Made by a program: the position numbers and the translations under genes. A model generated the notes under the pieces. That model was not told the DNA's origin. It saw only the letters and a list, made by a program, of their open reading frames with translations, and made no database searches. This document shows, piece after piece, positions 33,862 through 43,323 of a stretch of 64,000 bases of DNA (positions within the stretch are counted from its first letter, which is position 1; every line of letters begins with the position of its first letter). The DNA comes from Paenibacillus xylanexedens (lineage in GTDB: Bacteria > Bacillota > Bacilli > Paenibacillales > Paenibacillaceae), in the NCBI RefSeq assembly GCF_017874615.1, contig NZ_JAGIKV010000020.1, positions 62,001 to 126,000 on the forward strand. The letters run 5' to 3'.

Positions 33862-36243
33862 TCATGATGACACGCGGATCGTCTGTCCTGCGGTCATGGT
33901 TAAAATAATTACATAATCGCCCTGAGGCGTAAGCTCTGCCTTGGCTTGTTCGTTTCCTTCCACACGCAGCGGATAAGCACTGCGAAGGGTCAGCGACTCA
34001 TTTCGATCTGCCTTAATAACCGCTGACACAAGCTTGTTGTCCGTCCACGTTATAGCTACCGTATAACCACCCCGTGCACGAAGCCCTTCAACTCGACCTT
34101 GAGTCCAGAGTTCAGGCAGTGCCGGCAGTAAATGTAACTCGTTCAAGTGACTCTGCAACAACATCTCGGCTATTCCAGCCGTGCCTCCAAAGTTACCATC
34201 GATCTGGAACGGCGGATGATCGTCAAACAGATTCGGATGTGTGGATCGGGCCAGCAACGTGCGCACAAACTGATGTGCCTGGCTGCCATCCAGCAGTCGT
34301 GCATACAGATTGATCAACCATGCACAGCTCCATCCTGTATGCCCGCCACCTTGTGAGATACGACGTTCAAGCGATACCCGTGCTGCTTCTACCAATTCCG
34401 GTGTGTGCACTCGATTGATCTGCTCCCCCGGATACAGCCCATACAGATGGGAGACGTGACGATGCCCTGGTTCAGATTCGGCAAAATCTTTAAACCACTC
34501 CAGCAATTGTCCTTCGCTTCCAATTTGGAATGGATAGAGTTTGCCCAGAGCCTCACTCCACTCGCTTGCCAACGACTCATCTATATTTAGTTGCTTCGAG
34601 GCCTCAATACAGCGGCTGAACAGTTCACGAATTAACGTCATATCCATCGTTGAAGCCATCGATATACTGCGTGCCTCCCCAGCATCTGTGAGAAACTTGT
34701 TCTCTGGTGAAGTGGATGGAATCGTAACCAGATAACCATCAGGCCCTTCCACCAGCCAGTCGAGACAGAACAGCGCCGCCTCTTTCATGATGGGATAAGC
34801 ACGTTCCTCAAGAAAACGCTGATCCCCGGTAAATTGGTAATGCTCCCATAGATGCGAGGTCAACCATACTCCACCCATCGGCCAGAAAGCCCAGCTTGCA
34901 TCTCCACCTGTCGGTGTAGAGGTTCTCCAGATATCCACGTTATGATGAGCAGTCCACCCACGGGCTCCATACAGAATCCGCGCCGTTCTTCGTCCTGTAT
35001 CACTGAGATCGGTCAGCATATCAAACAGCGGCTCATGACATTCACTGAGATTGCAGACTTCTGCCGGCCAGTAATTCATCTCCGTGTTGATATTGATTGT
35101 GTAATCACTATGCCATGGCGGCTCTACCTGATGGTTCCAGATTCCCTGGAGATTTGCAGGCTGGCTGCCCGGACGCGAACTAGCCATTAACAGATATCTT
35201 CCATATTGAAAATAAAGTGCCTCCAGTCCAGGGTCTTGTTGCCTTGCCTGATAAGCATGCAGCCGCTCATCTGTAGGTAATTCGGCGTTAGCCGATACCC
35301 CTAAATCAATAGAGACTCTGTTAAACAACGCGCTATGATCTTGAATATGTCGGTCACGAAGCGTTTCCGCGCCATATGTGGTCGCTTTGAAGATCATCTC
35401 CTTGCATTCCTCTTCCAATACAAGATGATCCTTCACAGGTAACACATCGTAACTCTCAAAGGAGGTAGCCGCTGCCAGATAAAACACAACCTGATCAGCA
35501 CCGTGAATATGTAACTTGCCTTCCAGATTGGAGACCTTCACCTGATCGCCAGATGCCGTAAATGCTATACGGACAGCATAAGCCGTTCCCCGATCCTCTT
35601 CATAGAGGACGGATTCCGGGTGATCTCTGAAGTAATTGGACTCCACATGACTTGGGCACCGACTGAACATGGTTAGAGCATCTCCCGAAGTCTCAACGCG
35701 ATAAGGATGGGGACTGTCTAGCGTAATACTTACACTCACAGCGCCCTTCTGATCAGCGGTTAATGTGCAGACCATAAGATCATCCGAAGCACTGGAATAC
35801 ACTTCACGTACGTATTGTATTCCTTCCAATGAGTAGGTTGTGGTTGCAATACCCGATTCCAGATCAAGCTCCCGTTCAAATGCATCATATGAAAGATCAT
35901 CCAGACCCTCATGGTGCAATAGAAAATGACCCATCGGCTGGTAGGCCTCTACATCACGACCAAGCATTTCACGGTTCAACAAATCCTCAGCTTCACCATA
36001 CTGCCCAGACATGATCAATTCTCGCGTCTGCTTCAAATACCGCTGACTTCTGTATTGAATCGTATCCCTTGGAAACCCTGACCATAATGTATCTTCATTG
36101 AGCTGAATTCGTTCATCTGCTGCGCAACCGTACACCATGCCTCCAAGACGGCCGTTTCCGATGGGCAATGCTTCTTCCCAGCGTTTTGCCGGTTGTTGAT
36201 ACCATAGACGATTGATTTTAGTTTGGTTATTGTGTTGGGACAT
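33862..36243 (-). CDS. GH95-family glycoside hydrolase (alpha-L-fucosidase/galactosidase type)
   Basis: Length 793 aa, no signal peptide, so an intracellular exo-enzyme. The N-terminal beta domain has the family opening WYQQPAKRWEEALPIGNGRLGGMVYG and LNEDTLWSG split over ~15-55. The (alpha/alpha)6 barrel carries LQGIWNHQVEPPWHSDY, INTEMNYWPAE (the catalytic Asn pair), GGGHTGWSCAWLINLYARL and FQIDGNFGGTAGIAEMLLQS (the Asp base). GH95 inverting enzymes release alpha-1,2-L-fucose or alpha-L-galactose from xyloglucan, pectin or milk-type glycans. AAAACGTTTT and a cre-like site lie in its promoter region. It is the first gene of the unit with bglA. Confidence 0.92.
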   Translation of the reverse strand: MSQHNNQTKINRLWYQQPAKRWEEALPIGNGRLGGMVYGCAADERIQLNEDTLWSGFPRDTIQYRSQRYLKQTRELIMSGQYGEAEDLLNREMLGRDVEAYQPMGHFLLHHEGLDDLSYDAFERELDLESGIATTTYSLEGIQYVREVYSSASDDLMVCTLTADQKGAVSVSITLDSPHPYRVETSGDALTMFSRCPSHVESNYFRDHPESVLYEEDRGTAYAVRIAFTASGDQVKVSNLEGKLHIHGADQVVFYLAAATSFESYDVLPVKDHLVLEEECKEMIFKATTYGAETLRDRHIQDHSALFNRVSIDLGVSANAELPTDERLHAYQARQQDPGLEALYFQYGRYLLMASSRPGSQPANLQGIWNHQVEPPWHSDYTININTEMNYWPAEVCNLSECHEPLFDMLTDLSDTGRRTARILYGARGWTAHHNVDIWRTSTPTGGDASWAFWPMGGVWLTSHLWEHYQFTGDQRFLEERAYPIMKEAALFCLDWLVEGPDGYLVTIPSTSPENKFLTDAGEARSISMASTMDMTLIRELFSRCIEASKQLNIDESLASEWSEALGKLYPFQIGSEGQLLEWFKDFAESEPGHRHVSHLYGLYPGEQINRVHTPELVEAARVSLERRISQGGGHTGWSCAWLINLYARLLDGSQAHQFVRTLLARSTHPNLFDDHPPFQIDGNFGGTAGIAEMLLQSHLNELHLLPALPELWTQGRVEGLRARGGYTVAITWTDNKLVSAVIKADRNESLTLRSAYPLRVEGNEQAKAELTPQGDYVIILTMTAGQTIRVSS

Positions 36244-36287
36244 GATTAGCTCCTGTTCCTAAATCAGCTGTATATTTCTTATGATAT

Positions 36288-36312
36288 AAAACGTTTTCGG
36301 TAAGTGCTTACA
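36288..36312. promoter_or_regulatory. Palindrome and cre-like site upstream of GH95
   Basis: AAAACGTTTT (36288-36297) followed by GGTAAGTGCTTACA (36299-36312). The second resembles a cre with TG for the central CG. The same pair of motifs recurs upstream of other units in the locus. Confidence 0.6.
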
Positions 36313-36377
36313 ATAATAAAATTATATGTGATTTCAAAATTTGCGTCAATGAAAATCATCACATCATTCCACAAAAA

Positions 36378-36400
36378 AAAGGCCCCATATAGGGCCCTTT
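36378..36400 (-). terminator. Terminator of binding-protein gene 1
   Basis: Stem AAAGG-CCC/GGG-CCTTT with a small bulge. A run of A on the plus strand gives a U-tract on the minus transcript. Confidence 0.8.
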
Positions 36401-36433
36401 CCTTGTCTAACCATGGATCACAGACAATCCATA

Positions 36434-38131
36434 TTATTTTACGTCTTTTCCTGTCCACAGAGAGACACGTTCCTTAACCCAAACCGTAAATTGTTTCTCC
36501 ATTTCAACTGCACCCGCTTTGTCCAAATCAGCCAGTAAAGCATCATAGGTTGCATCAAAGTTGGCTGGTGTAGTCAGAACAGCTTCCGGAATCCGTTTAC
36601 GGATGATATCCTGCGTTTTCTGGAACGTTACCTCATAGTCTGTACCGGAAGGTACGGACATGTTATACGCTGCGCCCCAATCCTTAACTGGCAGATCTTC
36701 CTCAGCCGGATAGAACTCTTTCCATGTCGTGATACCATAAGCTTTCAGCGTTTCTTTCTCTGCAGCCGTGTAACCAGCTACAATCTGCTCAGGGAAGTTT
36801 GTTGTGTAGTAGTTATCCGTAGAATCTTTTACACCATCACCGTATCTTGCGCTAAATACGTTATACATCCCAATTCCTGTTTCCTTGCTGAAATTGGAGT
36901 TGTCATTGGTTTTTCGGTCCTGAACGTCATCTGGAATCACGCGTTTACCATCTTCTACGTTGTAATGTTCGCCTTCGATACCCCAGTTTCTCAGAACTTG
37001 TCCTTCATCGGAAGCAAGCCAATCCATGAATTTAATGATACGCACTGGATCTTTGGCCGAAGTTGTGATCCCGATGCCATAACCGTCAAATCCGGCTGGT
37101 TGGAACGTGTGATCCACAATTTCATCGTTAAGTGATACAGAGAAGTGAGCGTATGTGGCATCATCCTTACCCGATGATTTGAGCGCGTTCTCCGCTTCTT
37201 GATAGTTCCACTCTTGGTCAATCAGACCGAGGACACGGCCACTGGCAATTTTGGACTTGTATTGGTCATCCTTTTGAACAAAGGCATCTTTGTCCAGTAG
37301 GCCTTCATTGTACATTTTATTCAACCAGCGGAAATATTCTCTTTCCTCTGGACGTTTGTAGTGCAATTTGGCTTCATACGTTTCAGGGTCAATGTAATAT
37401 TCACCATCATCCGGTGCACCTGTTGCCTGGAAGGCCGGGTTCGTTACCGTGATCATGATTTTCCAGTCGTCTGCATTCAATGTTAATGGAATGGTTGGTT
37501 GACCATCAATGGTTGGATGTTTTTCATAATAGGCTCTAAGTACATTCTCGTAATCCTCAAGTGTCTTCACTTCAGGGTATCCGAGCTCTTTCAATACTCT
37601 TTGCTGAATTTCAAATCCACCTGTAGCGTCAAACGTAACATTATCGACACCCATATTGGTTGGAATCGTATATATCGCTTGATCTTCCAGACTGTATTTC
37701 AAACGGTTCATCTGTTCCCCATAGATTTTTTTCAGATTGGGAGCATGCTCCTCAATCAGATCCGTGAGATCCATCATCGCACCTGCATCCACAAGCTTAG
37801 ATAAGTTACCTTTAGGGTAGATCATATCAGGAAAGTCACCACTGGCAGCCATTAGTGCAATCTTCTGGTTACCACCATCGTTTACATCATACTCTGCTTC
37901 AAGAGTAACGCCAGTTTGCTCCGTAATCTTTTTACCAACAGCATCTTGCATCTTGTTCCAGGTTGGACTAGCATCCGCCCCGAAGAATGTAACTGTGATC
38001 GGTTCGGTTCCGCTGGACTCCGAAGTCTCTTTGGTTCCCGAATTCCCACAACCAGCTGTAACCAACATTGCACTTGCGAGCATCAACATTGCAAACGTTT
38101 TGGGTGTATTACCTTTCATTTTGCCTCTCAT
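36434..38131 (-). CDS. Sugar ABC transporter binding lipoprotein 1 (LplA-like)
   Basis: Length 565 aa. Signal peptide with lipobox LVTAGC (Cys 28) followed by an Asn/Ser/Glu linker, so it is anchored outside the membrane. The mature part is a cluster-D-type solute-binding protein like LplA/YtcQ, which serve LplB-LplC-type permeases. It is very similar along its whole length to the next gene upstream (38453-40156) and less so to the third (40531-42219). It has its own upstream motifs and terminator, so it can be expressed apart from the permeases. Ligand unknown; probably an oligosaccharide processed by the GH95, GH2 and GH1 enzymes. Confidence 0.9.
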   Translation of the reverse strand: MRGKMKGNTPKTFAMLMLASAMLVTAGCGNSGTKETSESSGTEPITVTFFGADASPTWNKMQDAVGKKITEQTGVTLEAEYDVNDGGNQKIALMAASGDFPDMIYPKGNLSKLVDAGAMMDLTDLIEEHAPNLKKIYGEQMNRLKYSLEDQAIYTIPTNMGVDNVTFDATGGFEIQQRVLKELGYPEVKTLEDYENVLRAYYEKHPTIDGQPTIPLTLNADDWKIMITVTNPAFQATGAPDDGEYYIDPETYEAKLHYKRPEEREYFRWLNKMYNEGLLDKDAFVQKDDQYKSKIASGRVLGLIDQEWNYQEAENALKSSGKDDATYAHFSVSLNDEIVDHTFQPAGFDGYGIGITTSAKDPVRIIKFMDWLASDEGQVLRNWGIEGEHYNVEDGKRVIPDDVQDRKTNDNSNFSKETGIGMYNVFSARYGDGVKDSTDNYYTTNFPEQIVAGYTAAEKETLKAYGITTWKEFYPAEEDLPVKDWGAAYNMSVPSGTDYEVTFQKTQDIIRKRIPEAVLTTPANFDATYDALLADLDKAGAVEMEKQFTVWVKERVSLWTGKDVK

Positions 38132-38297
38132 TGTCTAGTTCCCCCTATTATTTATGAAGGTTTTATCTGTATAACAGGCTTTATGCCTGAGGATACCATT
38201 TTTTTTGAATGCGCTTTCGGTATCGTTCATTCCGACGTGTTTACTGAAGCTGACGTTTCGATTCTGCCAAAAGAAAGATTCTTCTTCTAACGGACGT

Positions 38298-38344
38298 AAA
38301 ACGTTTTCGTAAATGGAGTAAACCGCTTACTGAAAGTGCTTACA
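38298..38344. promoter_or_regulatory. Palindrome and two cre-like sites upstream of binding-protein gene 1
   Basis: AAAACGTTTT (38298-38307), then GTAAACCGCTTAC within 38317-38330, then TGAAAGTGCTTACA (38331-38344). The last matches the cre consensus at 13 of 14 positions. The 321-nt gap 38132-38452 holds these and the terminator at 38386; nothing else stands out. Confidence 0.6.
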
Positions 38345-38385
38345 TGATAGATTATAGGCTATCCATCTCCTCACGTCAACAATAA

Positions 38386-38411
38386 AAAAAGCCCTTTCTC
38401 AAGGGCTTTTT
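38386..38411 (-). terminator. Terminator of binding-protein gene 2
   Basis: An 11-bp stem AAAAAGCCCTT/AAGGGCTTTTT with a TCTC loop, 42 nt after the stop. Confidence 0.9.
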
Positions 38412-38452
38412 CCGCTATGAAAATCCTTAACTTTAATGCTTGGTTTTCAAGC

Positions 38453-40156
38453 TTATTTCACATCTTTTCCAGTCCAGAGAGCTACACGTTCTTTGATCCA
38501 AACCGTGTATTGTTTCTCCATCTCCACTGCACCCGCTTTATCGAGTTCAGCCAGAAGACTATCATATACGCTGTCGAAGTTCTCAGGTTTGGCAAGGATC
38601 GCCTCTGGAATACGTTTACGTACGATATCCTGTGTTTTCTGGAACGTTACGTTGTAATCCGTGTCAGATGGTACAGGCATGTTGTATGCTGCGCCCCAAT
38701 CTTTCAGCTTCAGATCATCTTCGGAAGGATAGAAATCTTTCCATGTTGTAATACCATAGGCTTTCAACGTTTCCTTCTCAGCGGCAGTGTAACCAGCTTG
38801 AATCTGTTCAGGGAAGTTCGTTGTATAGTAGTTATCCGTGGCATCTTTCACACCATCACCGTATCTGGCGCTAAATATGTTATACATGCCTACGCCTGAT
38901 TCTTTGGTAAAAGCAGAGTTATCATTGGTTTTGCGATCTTGTACGTCATCCGGAATGATGCGTTTCCCATTCTCGACTTGGTAATGTTGGCCTTCAACAC
39001 CCCAGTTTCTCAGGACCTGACCTTCATCGGAAGCAAGCCAATCCATGAATTTGATAATACGTACCGGATCTTTGGCCGAAGTTGTGATGCCGATACCATA
39101 ACCGTCAAATCCCGTCGGTTGGAACGTATGATCCACAATATCCTTGTTCAAGGACACGGAGAAGTGGGCATATGTTTTATCGCCACCGTTAGACGATTTC
39201 AAAGCATTCTCCGCCTCACCATAGTTCCACTCTTGGTCGATTAGACCGAGTACACGGCCACTGGCAATTTTGGATTTGTATTGGTCATCCTTTTGAACAA
39301 ATGTATCTTTGTCAAGCAGACCCTCATTGTACATTTTGTTCAACCAACGGAAATATTCCTTTTCTTCAGGGCGTTTGTAATGTAGAACGGCTTCATAAGT
39401 CTCAGGATTAATATAATACTCACCATCATCCGGTCCACCCGTAGCTTGGAATGCAGGGTTCGTTACCGTAATCATAATTTTCCAGTCATCTGCATTCAAT
39501 GTTAACGGAATCGTCGGTTGACCATCAATCGTTGGATGTTTTTCATAATACGTTCTCAGTACGTTCTCGTAGTCCTCAAGCGTTTTTACTTCAGGGTAGC
39601 CGAGCTCTTTCAATACTCTTTGTTGAATTTCGAATCCGCCCCTAGCGTCAAACTCAACGTTATCTACACCCATATTCGTCGGGATCGTGTAAATGGCTTG
39701 ATCTTCCAAACTGTATTTCAGACGGTTCGTCTGATCACCATAGATTTTTTTCAAGTTGGGAGCATGCTCCTCAATTAGATCGGTCAGGTCCAGCATCGCG
39801 CCTGCATCCACAAGCTTAGACAAGTTGCCTTTAGGATAGATAATATCAGGGTAATCACCACTGGCAGCCATCAAAGGAATCTTTTGGTCACCACCATTAT
39901 TCACATCATACTCAGCTTCAATTGTAACTCCCGTTGCCTTAGTAATTTCTTGACCGACAGCATCCTTCATGTTATTCCAGTTCGGACTCGCGTCTGCACC
40001 AAAGAATGTAAAGGTCACTGGACTGGTTGTATCTCCGGAATCAACCGGTTTCTCTGAAGCGTTAGTTCCTCCTCCACTGCCGCTGCATCCTGCTGTAATT
40101 GCAAGAGCACTGGCTAACAGAAGCATTGCGAATGTTTTTGGTGTTTTGCCCTTCAT
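38453..40156 (-). CDS. Sugar ABC transporter binding lipoprotein 2 (LplA-like)
   Basis: Length 567 aa. Lipobox AITAGC (Cys 24), then a Gly/Ser-rich linker. Nearly identical in long blocks to binding protein 1 (for example LIEEHAPNLKKIYG, YEKHPTIDGQPTIPLTLN, KDPVRIIKFMDWLASDEGQ), so a recent duplication. The two differ mostly near the N-terminus, at scattered mid-protein positions, and around FYPSEDDLKLKDWGAAY. Own promoter region and terminator. It presumably feeds the same LplB-LplC permease; distinct ligand preference is possible. No ATPase gene is in the locus, so a shared MsmK-type ATPase is expected elsewhere. Confidence 0.9.
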   Translation of the reverse strand: MKGKTPKTFAMLLLASALAITAGCSGSGGGTNASEKPVDSGDTTSPVTFTFFGADASPNWNNMKDAVGQEITKATGVTIEAEYDVNNGGDQKIPLMAASGDYPDIIYPKGNLSKLVDAGAMLDLTDLIEEHAPNLKKIYGDQTNRLKYSLEDQAIYTIPTNMGVDNVEFDARGGFEIQQRVLKELGYPEVKTLEDYENVLRTYYEKHPTIDGQPTIPLTLNADDWKIMITVTNPAFQATGGPDDGEYYINPETYEAVLHYKRPEEKEYFRWLNKMYNEGLLDKDTFVQKDDQYKSKIASGRVLGLIDQEWNYGEAENALKSSNGGDKTYAHFSVSLNKDIVDHTFQPTGFDGYGIGITTSAKDPVRIIKFMDWLASDEGQVLRNWGVEGQHYQVENGKRIIPDDVQDRKTNDNSAFTKESGVGMYNIFSARYGDGVKDATDNYYTTNFPEQIQAGYTAAEKETLKAYGITTWKDFYPSEDDLKLKDWGAAYNMPVPSDTDYNVTFQKTQDIVRKRIPEAILAKPENFDSVYDSLLAELDKAGAVEMEKQYTVWIKERVALWTGKDVK

Positions 40157-40374
40157 GTGTAATCCCCCTTATGGATATTAATGAAGCTGTATATTTGTAT
40201 AACAGGCTGACCTGCACATACCGTGACCAGATGAAGCAAATGTAATTTTCTTGTTTTTATAATATTAGAAGCGTTTTCTGAAAAACAAAAAATGTTCTTC
40301 TTGCCTTATTTCCTCTTCATTCTGCAAATGTTTACTTTGAGATTCAGGTGTATGCCACGTGGTGTACAAGAAAA

Positions 40375-40467
40375 TGTAAGTGCTTTCATACTTGAATAAT
40401 AATCGCTCCTATATCCCTTGTCAATAGTGAATTTATAAAATTGAAAACGTTTTTTAGAAAACGTTTT
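40375..40467. promoter_or_regulatory. Operator cluster upstream of binding-protein gene 2
   Basis: TGTAAGTGCTTTCA (40375-40388, cre-like, 13 of 14) and two copies of AAAACGTTTT (40444-40453 and 40458-40467) with a 14-bp period. GCGTTTTC also appears near 40271. The 374-nt gap 40157-40530 holds these and the terminator at 40474. Confidence 0.6.
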
Positions 40468-40473
40468 AGATAA

Positions 40474-40504
40474 AAAAAGAACCCAAATATTCTGGGTTCT
40501 TTTT
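40474..40504 (-). terminator. Terminator of the lplB-lplC-binding protein 3 operon
   Basis: A 12-bp stem AAAAAGAACCCA/TGGGTTCTTTTT with a 7-nt loop, 27 nt after the stop at 40531. Confidence 0.9.
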
Positions 40505-40530
40505 CGTTTTAGATCTGAATTGCTAATCGT

Positions 40531-42219
40531 TTATTTAGCTTCTTCACCGCTCCACAATTGAACACGGTTTTGAACGAGTTCTGTATATTGTTTCTCCATA
40601 TCCTCTGCTCCTGCTTGGTTCACTTCTGCAATCATGCCGTCATAGATCGCATCGAACTGTTCAGGAGTACTCAGAATGGCTTCCGGGATACGTTTCCGAA
40701 TGATATCCTGTGTTTTCTTGAAGATGACGTTGTAGTTGGAGTCACCTGGTGTTGGCAGATTGTATGCTGCTCCCCATGGTTTGATTGGGAACTCATCTTC
40801 ACTCGGGAACAGATCTTTCCACGTCGTAGCACCGTAAGCTTTGAGTGTTTCTTTCTCTGCATCGGAATATGCTGCCACGATCTGTTCAGGGAAATTCGTA
40901 GTGTAGTAGTTATCCGTTGAATCCTTCACACCGTCTCCATAGTGACCGGACATATTGGTGTACAGTCCAATACCGGTTTCTTTCTGGAATACGGCTGCAT
41001 TATTGGTTTTCTGATCCAGAATGTCGGCAGGAATGACACGTTTGCCATCCTTCACTTCGTACTGTTTGCCCTCAATTCCCCAATTCATAAGCACTTGCCC
41101 TTCTTCAGAAGCCAGGTAATCGAAGAATTTGATCGTACGAACCGGGTCAGGATTCGATGTTGTAATCCCTACACCCCAACCGGATACAAAACCAGGGTCT
41201 TGGTAGGCATGATCCTTGATATCCTTAGACAGGGTTACCGGGAAGTGTGAATACGTTGCTTCAGTCTTACCAACGGATTTCAATGCATTTTCTGCATCGG
41301 AGTAACCCCAATCCTGGTCAATGACACCCAGAACACGTCCACTTGCAATTTTGGATTTGTATTGGTCTGTTTTCTGAATAAAGCTGTCCTGATCCAGCAA
41401 TCCAGTGTTGTACATATGGTTCAACCAGCGGAAGTACTCTTTTTCCTCTGGACGTTTGTAATGCAGACTTGCTTCATACGTCTCTGGATCGATGTAGTAT
41501 TCACCGTCATCCGGTGCACCTGTTGCCTGGAAGGCCGGGTTCGTTACGGTAATCATGATTCTCCAATCATCCGCGTCCAGTGTTAACGGGATCGTTGGCT
41601 GACCATCAATCGTTGGGTGTTTCTCTTTGTACGCCTTCAATACATTCTCGTAATCCTCAAGTGTACGCACTTCCGGGTATCCGAGTTCTTTCAGTACACG
41701 GTGCTGAATGCCAAATCCACCACCTGCATCAAAGTATTTTTGGTCTACCGCATAATACGTTGGCAGCACATAAATAGCCTGATCTTCATTACTGTATTTC
41801 AACCGGTCCATGTAATTACCATACAGCTTCTTCAGATTGGGAGCATATTGGTCGATCAGATCTGTCAGATCGAGCATTGCTCCGGCATCCACCAGTTTGC
41901 TGAGTTCTCCTTTGGGTGACACGATATCCGGATAGTCTCCGCTCGCTGCCATTAAGGATATCTTATCTTGACCACCACTAACGGCAAATTCACCGTTAAG
42001 AGTTATCCCTGTTTTTTCCGTAAGGACTTTACCTACTTCATCCTTCATGCCATTCCAGTTCGGACTGGGGTCTACGCTGAAGAAATCAAAAGTAAGTGGA
42101 GTTGTCTCTGCGCTTGTATCCTTGAACGACGTATCACTGCCGCTTCCTCCACCGCAACCTGCGAGTAAAGACATTGCAAGCACTGGTGCCAGTGCAATCT
42201 TCATTTTGGAACTTGCCAT
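40531..42219 (-). CDS. Sugar ABC transporter binding lipoprotein 3 (LplA-like)
   Basis: Length 562 aa from the ATG at 42219, with AGGGAGG 9-10 nt upstream. A frame reaching 42360 is an artefact of the leader. Lipobox SLLAGC (Cys 22) and a Gly/Ser linker. The same family as proteins 1 and 2 but clearly more divergent (for example DFFSVDPSPNWNGMKDEVG for FFGADASPNWNNMKDAVG). This copy is the one transcribed with the permeases lplB-lplC, so it is the likely ancestral partner. A hairpin between lplC and this gene may raise its mRNA level. Confidence 0.9.
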   Translation of the reverse strand: MASSKMKIALAPVLAMSLLAGCGGGSGSDTSFKDTSAETTPLTFDFFSVDPSPNWNGMKDEVGKVLTEKTGITLNGEFAVSGGQDKISLMAASGDYPDIVSPKGELSKLVDAGAMLDLTDLIDQYAPNLKKLYGNYMDRLKYSNEDQAIYVLPTYYAVDQKYFDAGGGFGIQHRVLKELGYPEVRTLEDYENVLKAYKEKHPTIDGQPTIPLTLDADDWRIMITVTNPAFQATGAPDDGEYYIDPETYEASLHYKRPEEKEYFRWLNHMYNTGLLDQDSFIQKTDQYKSKIASGRVLGVIDQDWGYSDAENALKSVGKTEATYSHFPVTLSKDIKDHAYQDPGFVSGWGVGITTSNPDPVRTIKFFDYLASEEGQVLMNWGIEGKQYEVKDGKRVIPADILDQKTNNAAVFQKETGIGLYTNMSGHYGDGVKDSTDNYYTTNFPEQIVAAYSDAEKETLKAYGATTWKDLFPSEDEFPIKPWGAAYNLPTPGDSNYNVIFKKTQDIIRKRIPEAILSTPEQFDAIYDGMIAEVNQAGAEDMEKQYTELVQNRVQLWSGEEAK

Positions 42220-42314
42220 AATGGTAATCCTCCCTGTTTCATATGTCTGTTTGTCCGGGACTTTTTTGTCCCTGTCTATAGCTTCATGAATACCACACCG
42301 CAGCCCTATACGGT

Positions 42315-42341
42315 GAAGCGCAGACCAAATGGCTGCGCTTC
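42315..42341 (-). other. Intercistronic hairpin before binding-protein gene 3
   Basis: A 9-bp perfect stem GAAGCGCAG/CTGCGCTTC with a 9-nt loop; a smaller CACCG/CGGTG stem lies next to it. No U-tract follows, so it is more likely an mRNA processing or stabilising hairpin than a terminator. Confidence 0.55.
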
Positions 42342-42405
42342 GGGTATCCTGATGCTTCATTTGTAGATGTACGGCCGCTCTATGTGGCAGCCTGTACCCA
42401 CTTGT

Positions 42406-43308
42406 TTAACCTTTTACTGCGCCCAGTGTCATACCGCCAACAAAGTACTTCTGAAGGAACGGATATACAATGAGAATTGGAACCGTTACAACGATCGTAA
42501 TCGCCATTTTGATCGATTCCGGTGAAATCTGTGTCATTTGCTGCGCCATATCATTGGCATTTCGTCCAGCACCTGAGCCCTGCTGTGTACTTTGCAATAC
42601 TTTCATCAGCTCATATTGGAGCGTGGTCAGATGTGCCTTTGAACCATTATACAGGTACGTATCAAACCACGCATTCCATTGACCTACAGCCAGGAACAAT
42701 GCGATGGTAGCAAGTACTGGTTTACACAGTGGCAAGATGATTCTGTAATAGATTGTAAAGTCATTCGCTCCATCCAGCTTCGCGGATTCCTGCAATGAGT
42801 ATGGCAGGCCATCAATGAATGAACGGATAATGAACACGTTAAATGCACTGATCATGCCAGGCAATACATATACCCAGAATGTACCGATCAGGTTCAAGTC
42901 ACGCATCAGAATGTACACCGGAATCAGACCACCGGAGAAATACATCGTGAGCGCGAGCGTTGTGGAAACAAACTTTCTAAGTCCAAAGTCAGGTCTGCTC
43001 AGTGTAAAGGCGATCATGGATGAACTGATCAATCCGAGCACGGTACCTACAAGTGTACGCAGAATGGAGATCTGCAAGCCTTGTAACAATCCATCATATT
43101 GGAAAATCGTTTTGTAGTTCTGTAATGTGAATTCGCGAGGCCACAAGTAAATTCCGCCACGTACTGTATCTGTCGAGTTATTGAGTGAGATGGCTAGTAC
43201 GTTAAGGAATGGATAAAGTGTTACAACCAGCACCATGGTCATCGCGAGGATGTTGAATATATCGAACAGTTTATCGCCCCGAGTAGCATTGAATGCTTTG
43301 TTCGCCAT
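42406..43308 (-). CDS. lplC: Sugar ABC transporter permease, LplC-like
   Basis: Length 300 aa with six predicted helices, type MalG. The EAA loop that contacts the ATPase is in LPYSLQESAKLDGANDFTIYYRIILPLCKP. The C-terminal phrase KYFVGGMTLGAVKG is typical of LplC/YtcP permeases. It follows lplB by 15 nt and precedes the binding-protein gene. The pair forms the membrane channel for the oligosaccharide importer. Confidence 0.92.
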   Translation of the reverse strand: MANKAFNATRGDKLFDIFNILAMTMVLVVTLYPFLNVLAISLNNSTDTVRGGIYLWPREFTLQNYKTIFQYDGLLQGLQISILRTLVGTVLGLISSSMIAFTLSRPDFGLRKFVSTTLALTMYFSGGLIPVYILMRDLNLIGTFWVYVLPGMISAFNVFIIRSFIDGLPYSLQESAKLDGANDFTIYYRIILPLCKPVLATIALFLAVGQWNAWFDTYLYNGSKAHLTTLQYELMKVLQSTQQGSGAGRNANDMAQQMTQISPESIKMAITIVVTVPILIVYPFLQKYFVGGMTLGAVKG

Positions 43309-43323
43309 AATGTCGTCCCCTCC

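Noticed and set aside
36326..36364. ATGTGAT ... ATCACAT imperfect inverted repeat downstream of binding-protein gene 1
   Set aside because: AT-rich and imperfect; too weak to call beside the clearer operator motifs and terminator.
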